From Amycolatopsis sp. (lineage in GTDB: Bacteria > Actinomycetota > Actinomycetes > Mycobacteriales > Pseudonocardiaceae): 64,000 bases of DNA. The first letter of the stretch is position 1. Every line of letters begins with the position of its first letter. The notes under the pieces are model-generated. The model made no database searches, had not been told where the DNA came from, and was given only the letters and a program-made list of their open reading frames with translations. The translations under genes and the position numbers were made by a program. Of the stretch, positions 44,724 to 52,013 are shown one piece after another. Where the stretch lies: assembly GCF_025464955.1 (NCBI RefSeq), contig NZ_JAODNM010000098.1, positions 1 through 64,000 on the forward strand, given 5' to 3'.

Positions 44724-46145
44724 TCAGAGAGTGACAACCACGAACTTGGTCTGCGTGTAGTGGTGCAGGGCTTCCACACCCTTCTCGCGGCCGAAGCCAC
44801 TGTTCTTGAAGCCGCCGAACGGCCCCTCGAGCATTCCTGCCTGCCAGCCGTTGACGTAGACTTGCCCGGCCTCAAGTTTCGCTGCAACACGATGTGCACA
44901 AGTGATATCTCTGGTCCAGATACCAGCCGCGAGTCCGAATTCGCTGTCGTTGGCCAAGGCAACCGCTGAGTCCTCGTCTCCAGGAAACGAGATCACAACG
45001 AGGACAGGTCCGAAGATCTCCTCCCGTGCGACCCGCATATCGTTGGTGACACCGGTGTAGACGGTCGGCTCGATCAGCCAGTCTTCGCCCGTCGCGCGCC
45101 CGCCGACGGCCAGCGTGGCCCCGTCCTCGGCGGCGATGGCGAAGTACGACAGCACCTTGTGGAACTGGTCCTCGGTTGTGAGAGATCCGTAGCTCTTTCC
45201 GGGTATGACCTCGTTCAGTGCAACTTTCAGTGCTTCGACGAACTTGTCGTGAATCTCTTCCGCGACCAACAATCGGGTTCCGCTCGAACAGATCTGCCCG
45301 GCGAGTGTCGTGAAGGCTTTGATCGAGCCCGCCACCGCAGCATCGAAGTCAGCGTCGGCAAATACGATGTTCGGCGACTTTCCGCCGAGTTCGAGAGACA
45401 CCGGAATGAGTCGCTCCCCGGCGATCTTGCCGATCTCCCGCCCTGCCCGAACAGACCCCGTAAACGCGATCTTGCGAATTCCTGGATGCTCGACCAACGC
45501 CCGGCCGGTCTTTATCCCTACGCCGGTCACGACGTTGAGCACACCGGAAGGCGCGCCCGCGTCTCGAGCGATCCGGGCCAGTTCGAGTGTGGTCACCGAG
45601 GTGAACTCCGACGGCTTACAAACGACGACATTCCCGGAAGCCAGCGCGGGCGCGATGGCCCGTGCCGCTTGGTTGAGCGGACCGTTCCATGGGGTAATGA
45701 CTCCGATGACACCGAAGGGCTCCCGTCTGGCATACGAATGGAATGCTGCACCGAGATCGATCACCTCCCCGGCAGGCAGATTGACAAGCCCAGCGTAGAA
45801 CTCGAAGTACGCGGCAGCGCCTTCCATTTCCCAGTTGGCTTGATCGGGAATCTTGCCGGCCTCCGCCGCCTCCAACGCCCCGAGACGGTCGGCATCCGCA
45901 CGAATCCGCGCAGCAATGTCGGCGAGAACGCGACCCCGTTCGATCGGCTTACGATCCCGCCAGGCGGGGAACGCCGCGGCGGCCGCGCGCACGGCCTGAT
46001 CAACGTCTGCGGTGCTCCCGACGGCGATCTCACACACGGGAAGCCCACTGCCCGGGCGGGCAGAGGTCAGATACTCGCCAGTGTCAGGTGGCACATCTGC
46101 ACCATTGATCCAATGACCGTAGCGGGGTACTTGTTGCGTCGTCAT
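44724..46145 (-). CDS. NAD(P)-dependent aldehyde dehydrogenase
   Basis: 473 residues from ATG 46145 (GGAGAC upstream). Catalytic Asn154 in TPWNGPLNQA, Glu252 in LELGGKSPNI and Cys286 in AGQICSSGTR; the cofactor loop is FTGSVRAG. It oxidises an aldehyde to the acid. It probably delivers the acid substrate to the CoA-transferase pathway or processes a side product. It diverges from the first twin SDR across a region with two TGCCA-N5-TGACA sites, suggesting joint control by IclR. Confidence 0.9.
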   Translation of the reverse strand: MTTQQVPRYGHWINGADVPPDTGEYLTSARPGSGLPVCEIAVGSTADVDQAVRAAAAAFPAWRDRKPIERGRVLADIAARIRADADRLGALEAAEAGKIPDQANWEMEGAAAYFEFYAGLVNLPAGEVIDLGAAFHSYARREPFGVIGVITPWNGPLNQAARAIAPALASGNVVVCKPSEFTSVTTLELARIARDAGAPSGVLNVVTGVGIKTGRALVEHPGIRKIAFTGSVRAGREIGKIAGERLIPVSLELGGKSPNIVFADADFDAAVAGSIKAFTTLAGQICSSGTRLLVAEEIHDKFVEALKVALNEVIPGKSYGSLTTEDQFHKVLSYFAIAAEDGATLAVGGRATGEDWLIEPTVYTGVTNDMRVAREEIFGPVLVVISFPGDEDSAVALANDSEFGLAAGIWTRDITCAHRVAAKLEAGQVYVNGWQAGMLEGPFGGFKNSGFGREKGVEALHHYTQTKFVVVTL

Positions 46146-46212
46146 CGTCGACGGTCTCCTACCAATGATATGCGGGCGTTGACGTCTTCCACCGCCCTGC
46201 GTTGCCGAGATC

Positions 46213-46229
46213 GTGCCGAACTTTGACAC
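46213..46229. promoter_or_regulatory. Candidate IclR site before the aldehyde dehydrogenase
   Basis: GTGCCG-AACTT-TGACAC has the TGCC(A/G)-N5-TGRCA layout of sites A and B. A further TGCCA (46234) and TGACA (46248) with a 9-nt gap follow directly. Confidence 0.35.
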
Positions 46230-46390
46230 ATCGTGCCATTTTCAGAGTGACAGGCTGCGGGCTGCTACGTCAAGAGGGCTAGCGAGCCGCGGAGGAGCAC
46301 GAAGAGCCCCGGCAGACGCGGATCCTCGACCGTCCTTGACATTCAACGAGACGCGAACGACACTACGATCGTGCCGCAAGGTAGAACGGC

Positions 46391-46407
46391 GTGCCAAAAT
46401 ATGACAG
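46391..46407. promoter_or_regulatory. Candidate IclR site before the twin SDR genes
   Basis: GTGCCA-AAATA-TGACAG, 19 bp upstream of the first SDR start, the closest match outside the lyase/iclR promoter. Confidence 0.4.
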
Positions 46408-46425
46408 AGATCGCGGAAGAGGGCA

Positions 46426-47187
46426 ATGGTGCCAGAGTCCGATAGTTCCCAGAACGGCCGCAGAGTCGTGGTGACGGGGGCCGCATCAGGCTTCGGAGCC
46501 GCGATTGCACGCCGATTCAGCGTCTCGGGGGCGCGAGTGGTCGTCGCCGACCTCGACGAAGACGGGGCCAAACAGGTCGCCGCGGAACTCCCCGATGCGG
46601 TCGCGATCGCCGTGGACGTCACCGTGCCCGAACAAGTTCAAGCGATGATCAACAAGAGCGTGGACGTCCTCGGCGGTATCGACGTACTGGTCAACAATGC
46701 GGGAGCAGCGCATCGCGCGGGGCCGATGATCGATCTCGAACCGGAGGTCTTCGACGCACAGTTCGCACTGAACCTGCGAAGTGTGTTCCTCGGTGTCAAG
46801 TATGCCGTCCCCCATATGCCCGACGGGTCCGTGATCGTCAATACGGCCTCGATCGGCGGACGCCGGCCACGCCCAGGGCTGACTGTCTACAACGCGGCCA
46901 AAGGGGGCGTCATCACCTTCACCCGCGGGCTCGCCGCGGAGCTGGCGCCTCGAATCCGAGTCTGTGCCGTCAATCCCGTGGGCGCTCAGACCGGGTTCAT
47001 CCGCACCTCGCACGGAGTGGACAAGCTCACCGGCGAGACCCTTGCCGCATTTGTCAACGGCATACCGATGGCAAGGCTGGCCGTGCCCGAGGACGTCGCC
47101 TCAGCCGTGGAATACCTAGCCTCGCCAGAGGCCAGCTTTCTGACCGGTGTGTGTATCGACGTCGATGGCGGCCGCAGTATCCAGTGA
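46426..47187 (+). CDS. Short-chain dehydrogenase, first of a tandem pair
   Basis: 253 residues. TGAASGFG at about 17-24, VNNAG near 89, catalytic Ser in NTASIGGRRP, Tyr/Lys in YNAAKGG, end GVCIDVDGGRSIQ. All catalytic residues are present. The neighbouring gene encodes a close relative (about half or more of residues identical, with the same ends), so they may form a heterodimer like BbsC-BbsD of benzylsuccinate degradation, or act on two stereoisomers. Oxidation of a hydroxyacyl-CoA or alcohol is the likely step. Confidence 0.85.
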   Translation: MVPESDSSQNGRRVVVTGAASGFGAAIARRFSVSGARVVVADLDEDGAKQVAAELPDAVAIAVDVTVPEQVQAMINKSVDVLGGIDVLVNNAGAAHRAGPMIDLEPEVFDAQFALNLRSVFLGVKYAVPHMPDGSVIVNTASIGGRRPRPGLTVYNAAKGGVITFTRGLAAELAPRIRVCAVNPVGAQTGFIRTSHGVDKLTGETLAAFVNGIPMARLAVPEDVASAVEYLASPEASFLTGVCIDVDGGRSIQ

Positions 47188-47228
47188 GCCGTTCTGTGCA
47201 GGGCTTGATCAGCAGGTTAGGGAGAAGA

Positions 47229-47984
47229 ATGAGTGTTGCGGAAGGCCTCGAGGGCAAGCGAGTGATCGTGACCGGCGCCGCCGGCGGCTTCGGTGCGGCA
47301 ATCGCCCGGAAATTCGGTGCGGCCGGAGCCCGGGTCCTGGTCGCTGATCTCGACGGAGTCGGCGCACGCGATGTCGCCGGAACTATCGAGGGCGCCGTTC
47401 CACTCCAGGTGGATGTCACGTCATCGCTGCAGATTCAGACCATGGTTTCGACCGCGATGGACGCATTCGGCGGCATCGATATTCTGATCAACAACGCCGG
47501 CACAACGCATCGGTCCGGCCCCACGGTCGATCTAGACGTCAGGACCTTCGACGCTCAGGTTGCACTGAATGTTCGCAGTGTCTTTCTCGGTGCGAAATAC
47601 GCCGTCCCGCACATGGAAGACGGTTCGGTGATTGTCAACACTGCTTCGATCGCCGGAAAACGCCCTCGGCCCGGCGTCGTCACCTACAACGCAACCAAGG
47701 GTGCGGTCCTCACCCTCACGCGTGGACTGGCCAACGAACTCGCGCCCCGGATTCGGGTAAATGCAGTCTGCCCAGTCGCCGCGCAGACGAACTTCATGAC
47801 GAACGCATTCGGCGACGGCGGGCTCACCGGTGACATGTTCGACAAGATCGTTGGCGGCATTCCGATGGGACGCATAGCCGAGCCTGCAGACGTGGCATCG
47901 GCCGTGCTGTTTCTGTCCTCTCCACGCTCGAGCTTCCTGACCGGCGTCTGCCTGGACGTCGACGGCGGCCGCAGCATCCAGTAG
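47229..47984 (+). CDS. Short-chain dehydrogenase, second of a tandem pair
   Basis: 251 residues from ATG 47229 (TTAGGGAGAAG upstream; 41 bp after the first gene). TGAAGGFG, INNAG, Ser in NTASIAGKRP, Tyr/Lys in YNATKGA, end GVCLDVDGGRSIQ. Shared with the first: the VRSVFLG-KYAVPHM and ELAPRIRV blocks. The pair looks like a gene duplication kept for two related functions. Confidence 0.85.
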   Translation: MSVAEGLEGKRVIVTGAAGGFGAAIARKFGAAGARVLVADLDGVGARDVAGTIEGAVPLQVDVTSSLQIQTMVSTAMDAFGGIDILINNAGTTHRSGPTVDLDVRTFDAQVALNVRSVFLGAKYAVPHMEDGSVIVNTASIAGKRPRPGVVTYNATKGAVLTLTRGLANELAPRIRVNAVCPVAAQTNFMTNAFGDGGLTGDMFDKIVGGIPMGRIAEPADVASAVLFLSSPRSSFLTGVCLDVDGGRSIQ

Positions 47985-48476
47985 CACCGAACGATTCCGA
48001 CTATGGAGACCGGCAATGCGACGAAACATGCGTCGACCATCCGTCCACGACGGCCGGATCGCCGACAATTTAATGCTTCCCGCCGTCGAACACGACCACT
48101 TAACGCCGCCTGGTGATGAAACATGAATATGTACTCCCCCGTCGATCGAAACGATGGGCACGCCACTCCATCAGCAATCCCGATTGTAGTCTGTGATTCA
48201 TTCTCCGCCATCTGCCAATCCGGCGACCTAATCGGCCGCGCAATCGATTCAGCCTGGCGTTCCTCTCGACGCCGATCGGAAATGCGACGTCTGAAGCGAT
48301 GGCTTTCCGAGGAATCACCCGGCCGAGAAAACGACCCTCGGGAGTCCCGATTTCCTTAAAGTGAAAACTCCTGGCTCACTCCTGCTGGACGCGGATTGCT
48401 GGTACTGCGAGTGCGCGAGGCATGACTGACTCCAGTAGTGCAGCTAGTGTTTGCGGCGTGCGAAAGGACCGAAATC
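47985..48476. other. Intergenic region, AT-richer than its surroundings
   Basis: No recognisable gene. The centre (about 48050-48360) is lower in GC than the flanks. A 78-codon plus frame from 48123 was read and rejected for lack of any family pattern. The promoter of the thioesterase should be in the last 60 bp. Confidence 0.35.
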
Positions 48477-48953
48477 ATGAGCTCGCAAACTTCAGCAGAG
48501 TCGGACGACCCTACCCAGACCAATCCGACCCAGCTGTCGGGGCTAGAGCTGCTACGCACCGCGATGTCGAAGGAGGCGGGCCTGCCGTTCTTCGGCGACC
48601 TGCTCGGTATGGAGTTAGAACTGCTCGAGTACGGCAGGGTGGTATTCGCGCTGCAGACCCGTCCTGTCTTCGCCAATTCGATGGGCACGACGCATGGCGG
48701 CATCTGCGCGACGCTGCTGGATTCGGTGATGGGCTGTGCCGTACACACGACGATGGACGCCGGGGTGGGTTGCGCCACACTCGAGCTGAAGATCAATTAC
48801 ATCCGCGCAGTCCCGACCGATGGTCACCGATTGACCGCGACCGGCACCACGATCCACGTCGGCCGCACCATCGCGACTGCTGAGGGGCGGGTTGTCGACG
48901 ACCAAGGGCGCCTGGTCGCACACGCCACCACGACCTGTGTCATCTACCGCTGA
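48477..48953 (+). CDS. PaaI-type hotdog thioesterase
   Basis: 158 residues from ATG 48477 (GAAAGGA upstream). The motif NSMGTTHGGICATLLDSVMG carries the HGG and Asp of the 4HBT/PaaI family, followed by TLELKINYIRAVPTDG. It hydrolyses acyl- or aryl-CoA thioesters, relieving CoA sequestration during breakdown of organic acids. It follows the twin SDRs on the same strand, but the 490-bp gap argues for a separate promoter. Confidence 0.85.
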   Translation: MSSQTSAESDDPTQTNPTQLSGLELLRTAMSKEAGLPFFGDLLGMELELLEYGRVVFALQTRPVFANSMGTTHGGICATLLDSVMGCAVHTTMDAGVGCATLELKINYIRAVPTDGHRLTATGTTIHVGRTIATAEGRVVDDQGRLVAHATTTCVIYR

Positions 48954-49232
48954 ACCCGGAACCGCATGGGGCGAGCGCACCTTCCGCGCGTCCTTGGCGC
49001 GAGTTCCGCTCAGCACCGGAGCGAGCGCGGCACCGCGGCGACGCTTCACAAGTTCCGTTGCGAACGGCTCATCGGCCGGTATCTGACCAACCCCCCGTCG
49101 GACTGCCAGCAACTTCGTGCCGCACTCCCCGAAGGCCGAATCACGGCACGATTCCGGGCGACCGGACACCCAGCGAACATCGTGCAAGTTACTATTGACT
49201 GCAGGTGACTTGCACAAGTAGCGTAGACGTGC
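48954..49232. promoter_or_regulatory. Leader region with operator before an NTF2-like scrap
   Basis: Contains the inverted arms described at 49182-49215; otherwise no gene. TTGACT at 49195 and TAGCGT at 49219 are spaced 17-18 bp apart as possible -35/-10 elements, with the operator between them. Confidence 0.35.
49182..49215. promoter_or_regulatory. Operator arms over a promoter
   Basis: GTGCAAGT (49182-49189) and ACTTGCAC (49208-49215) are exact inverted arms 18 nt apart. Inside, CAGG-TGA-CTTG is a one-mismatch form of the recurrent palindrome. It begins 18 bp upstream of the ATG at 49233. Confidence 0.5.
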
Positions 49233-49407
49233 ATGTCATCTGGACCATCCGACCGCATTGAGATCGAGGAGCTCCTCAGTGATTGGCTCGCACAAGGCGA
49301 CCATGACGAGCCCGCCGATTGGATCGTGAAGCTGTGCACTGAAGGGTTCGAGTTGTATGGGCCCTTCGAGCCGCGGCGTCAGTGGACCAACCTAGCGATC
49401 ATCACTC
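49233..49407 (+). pseudogene. NTF2/SnoaL-like N-terminal fragment
   Basis: ATG 49233 opens a frame (DRIEIEELLSDWLAQGDHDE, ADWIVKLCTEGFELYGPF) that has the first helices of an NTF2-like protein. Homology ends after about 50-57 residues where an aldo/keto reductase end begins in another frame. Its promoter still carries the operator, so a truncated peptide may be made. Confidence 0.45.
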
Positions 49408-49599
49408 GAGGCGTTCGCCACCGAGCGTGGGCACACGCCGCTCGAACTGGCGATGTCGTGGCTGGCCTGCCTGCCCAAGGTGGCAACTGTGATCGCCGGG
49501 GCGACCTCGTCGACGCCGGTGAAGGCCAACGCTAGTGCCGCCGGCTGGGTTCTGACCGACGCCGAGATGGCCGAGGCCGATCGGATCACGCTGTCGTAG
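49408..49599 (+). pseudogene. Aldo/keto reductase C-terminal fragment
   Basis: The frame starting at 49408 reads EAFATERGHTPLELAMSWLA, then KVATVIAGATSSTPVKANAS and AAGWVLTDAEMAEADRITLS to TAG 49597-49599. This is the NADPH-clamp end of an aldo/keto reductase, complete to its natural stop. The upstream part of the same type of protein lies at 346-842 and ends within a few residues of where this begins. Confidence 0.6.
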
Positions 49600-49694
49600 G
49601 CGTCGGATTCGGAGTCGCCGTGCGCCGGTCTCGCGGTACGCACGATCACAGCTTCCGGCGCGCTACCGGAACCCGCATAACCAGGGAGAAGTGA

Positions 49695-50609
49695 ATGCCG
49701 AGTCAGCAGTTTCACCCCGATTTGCGCGCCACCCGCTTCCTGCCGCGTATCACGGTTGGTCCGCGGAGCCTGCGGTTAGCCCGGCTGTTGGTGGCTGCCG
49801 GCGTCAGGCCGCGGCCTGACGCCGTCGTGGTCCCGGTCGAGCCAGGGGTGTCGGTGCGCGTCTTCCGACCCGCGAAAGACCAGTCCCGGACACCGGCATT
49901 GCTGTGGATGCACGGTGGCGGGTACGTCGTGGGTCTTGCAGCACAAGAAGATCCATTCTGCCGCCGGATCGCCGACCAGCTGGATATCGTCGTCGCCTCG
50001 GTGGAGTACCGCGTTGCGCCCGAATACCCCTTCCCGACGCCGCTGCACGACTGTTACGCCGCGTTGAGCTGGCTCGCGGGCCAGCCCGACGTCGATCCGC
50101 AGCGTATTGCGATCGGCGGCGCGAGCTCGGGTGGCGGCCTCGCCGCGGCGCTGGCGCTGCTCGCCAAGGAACGCGGCGAGATCCAGCCGGTCCTTCAGTT
50201 GTTGACCTATCCCATGCTCGATGACCGGACCACGACGCGCTTGGACATCGACCAACGTTCCCACCTCATATGGAGCGCCAAGAGCAACCGATTCGGGTGG
50301 CGGTCCTACCTCGGCCCGGCGTACGGCGGCGACGTGTCGCCACTGGCCGCACCCGCACGATCCGACGACCTCTCCGGTCTTCCACCGACCTGGCTCGGTG
50401 TCGGCACCTGCGATCTGTTCCATGACGAGAATCTCGCCTACGCCAAACGCCTCGAACAAGCCGGAGTCGACTGCACCCTCCACGTCACACCTGGCGCATA
50501 TCACGGATTCAACGTGATCGAACCGAAAGCGCCCGTGTCACGGGCCTTCTCGCAATCCCAGATCACCGCGTTGGCAAGGGCGCTGAACAGCGATGAGACC
50601 GTCGGATGA
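49695..50609 (+). CDS. Alpha/beta hydrolase, hormone-sensitive-lipase family
   Basis: 304 residues from ATG 49695 (AGGGAGAAG upstream). HGGG at 73-76, nucleophile elbow GGASSGGG (Ser144), acid in GTCDLFHDE, base His in AYHGFN. A complete family IV esterase, distinct from the one at 3627 (first residues and acid loop differ). It follows the broken reductase by 95 bp. The substrate is unknown; short acyl esters are usual for the family. Confidence 0.85.
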   Translation: MPSQQFHPDLRATRFLPRITVGPRSLRLARLLVAAGVRPRPDAVVVPVEPGVSVRVFRPAKDQSRTPALLWMHGGGYVVGLAAQEDPFCRRIADQLDIVVASVEYRVAPEYPFPTPLHDCYAALSWLAGQPDVDPQRIAIGGASSGGGLAAALALLAKERGEIQPVLQLLTYPMLDDRTTTRLDIDQRSHLIWSAKSNRFGWRSYLGPAYGGDVSPLAAPARSDDLSGLPPTWLGVGTCDLFHDENLAYAKRLEQAGVDCTLHVTPGAYHGFNVIEPKAPVSRAFSQSQITALARALNSDETVG

Positions 50610-50689
50610 CCCATTACGACGTGCCGACCGGAAAGGGGCTACCGGATCGGCGTGCTCGAGCAGGGCCGCCGCTTCGCCGACGACGAGTC

Positions 50690-50812
50690 CGCGAAAACCT
50701 CGTGCCGCAGCAGCCGGATCTCAACATCCTTCGTCCCCGAGCGCCGGACGAGCCGACACAACCAGCCAAACAACCGAACCGTGATTAAGTACGTCAGTCG
50801 AAACAGCACGAT
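50690..50812 (-). pseudogene. Transposase N-terminal scrap (IS481/integrase type)
   Basis: Minus frame VLFRLTYLITVRLFGWLCRL then RSGTKDVEIRLLRHEVF, the same protein start as at 14234-14497 (YLLFVRILGWLLL.. KDIELPILRHEV). Frame and homology end at LRHEV. It lies just past the esterase gene and before another junction. Confidence 0.5.
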
Positions 50813-50833
50813 CGGAGAGCATGACACGATCAC

Positions 50834-50950
50834 CACAAGCGGGCCAGCGGCATCTACGACGTCGCCTACCTACTCTCCCAGGGCCTGGACACGACCGTCC
50901 GTCGCGGGCACGACCGCGAGTTGGTCGGCCGCTACGTCCGCGCCCGTATG
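50834..50950 (+). pseudogene. Phosphotransferase (APH-like) scrap
   Basis: The plus frame gives SGIYDVAYLLSQGLDTTVRR then GHDRELVGRYVRA, the D-x-A-Y-L region after the DxD motif of aminoglycoside-phosphotransferase/ecdysteroid-kinase-like proteins often found near acyl-CoA dehydrogenases. Nothing of the rest of the kinase remains. It runs in frame into the NTF2-like segment that follows. Confidence 0.4.
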
Positions 50951-50971
50951 GGCCACGGCGCTGGCGTCATA

Positions 50972-51350
50972 GGGATACCTCGGCAGGTCGTGGAGACCTA
51001 CAACGTCGAGCTGTGGAATAAGCGGCGCTACGAGCTCGCTGACGAGCTCATTGCCGACGTCGTCATCCGTGACGAGATCGGGACCGTCGAAACCCTCACT
51101 CGCGAACAATCGCTACAACGGGCCGTCGATGTCTGGAGCAGGGTGGCACACCTCGAATTCACTCTGCTTCACGTGATCGCCGAAGGTGAGCTCGTCTCCA
51201 TCTTGTATCAATGCCAATCGCGCACTCGTGACGGCAACGAGATCGCCATCGGCAGCATTGAGGTCTTCCGCGTTGTCGACGGCAGGATCAGCGAGGTCTG
51301 GAACGCCGCGCACACCTACGCCGAAGGGCACTGGCGCTTGGCGGACCAGT
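50972..51350 (+). pseudogene. NTF2/SnoaL-like protein with non-native ends
   Basis: In frame with the kinase scrap: GIPRQVVETYNVELWNKRRY, ELADELIADVVIRDEIGTVE, then IAIGSIEVFRVVDGRISEVW near the end. A nearly complete SnoaL-like polyketide-cyclase/ester-cyclase fold. The natural end is near 51350, but the frame stays open to 51826 only because it runs antisense through the TetR gene. The upstream start is inherited from the kinase scrap (TTG 50921 or nothing), so expression is doubtful. Confidence 0.45.
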
Positions 51351-51978
51351 TCAGGTCCGCGCTGGTCAGGGGGCGGCCGGAGAGCGGGCTGCCGGGCTGG
51401 GCGCGGAGTCCGTCGAGCATGAGCGCCATGCAGCGGTCCGGGCCAACGCGTGCGACTTCGTCGTCGGTACTGGGGAGTTGCCGCAGGAGCAGCGCGAACA
51501 GCATCGCGACGTCACCGGTGTCGATGTCCTTGCGGAGCACGCCCTCGGCCTGCGCCTGGTGGACAACGGCGTCGAGTTCCCGGAGCAGCGCGTCGCGGAA
51601 CTCGTCGGTCAGCACGTCCCCGGCCATCACCGACGCGGCCGCCGGGGACACCATCGCTAGCTGGACGCTCAGCTTCAGCTCCTGCGAATGCCGCAAGAAC
51701 CGGACCAGCGCGTCCCAGGCCGTCGGCTCCTCGGCGATCGAGGCCCGCGCCTCCGTCAGGACGCGGGTGAAGTTGTCCCGGGCGACCGCGGCGACGAGCG
51801 CATCGCGATCAGGGAAACGGCGATAGAGGGTGCCGACCCCGACGCCCGCGGCCCGCGCGATCTCCTCCATCGACACGTCCAGGCCCTGGCGGGCGAAGAT
51901 CTCCCTAGCTGCCGCGATGATCTGGTCCCGATTCCGGCGCGCGTCGACCCGCAACGGGGTCTCCGGGTCCGCTGGCAT
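51316..51978 (-). CDS. TetR-family transcriptional regulator
   Basis: 220 residues from ATG 51978 (AGAGGGAG upstream). HTH in IIAAAREIFARQGLDVSMEE then IARAAGVGVGTLYRRFPDRD. The last 12 residues (after GRPLTSADL) are probably not native: they are encoded past a junction inside the convergent NTF2-like segment. The gene is only 35 bp downstream of the importer gene on the same strand, so it may be co-transcribed with it and regulate it. Confidence 0.85.
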   Translation of the reverse strand: MPADPETPLRVDARRNRDQIIAAAREIFARQGLDVSMEEIARAAGVGVGTLYRRFPDRDALVAAVARDNFTRVLTEARASIAEEPTAWDALVRFLRHSQELKLSVQLAMVSPAAASVMAGDVLTDEFRDALLRELDAVVHQAQAEGVLRKDIDTGDVAMLFALLLRQLPSTDDEVARVGPDRCMALMLDGLRAQPGSPLSGRPLTSADLNWSAKRQCPSA

Positions 51979-52013
51979 GTCACTCCCTCTCCGTTCTAGC
52001 AGTCGTCGTGTGT

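Noticed and set aside
44410..44962. Hydrophobic minus-strand frame near the aldehyde dehydrogenase end
   Set aside because: Too short, mixed frames, no family resemblance.
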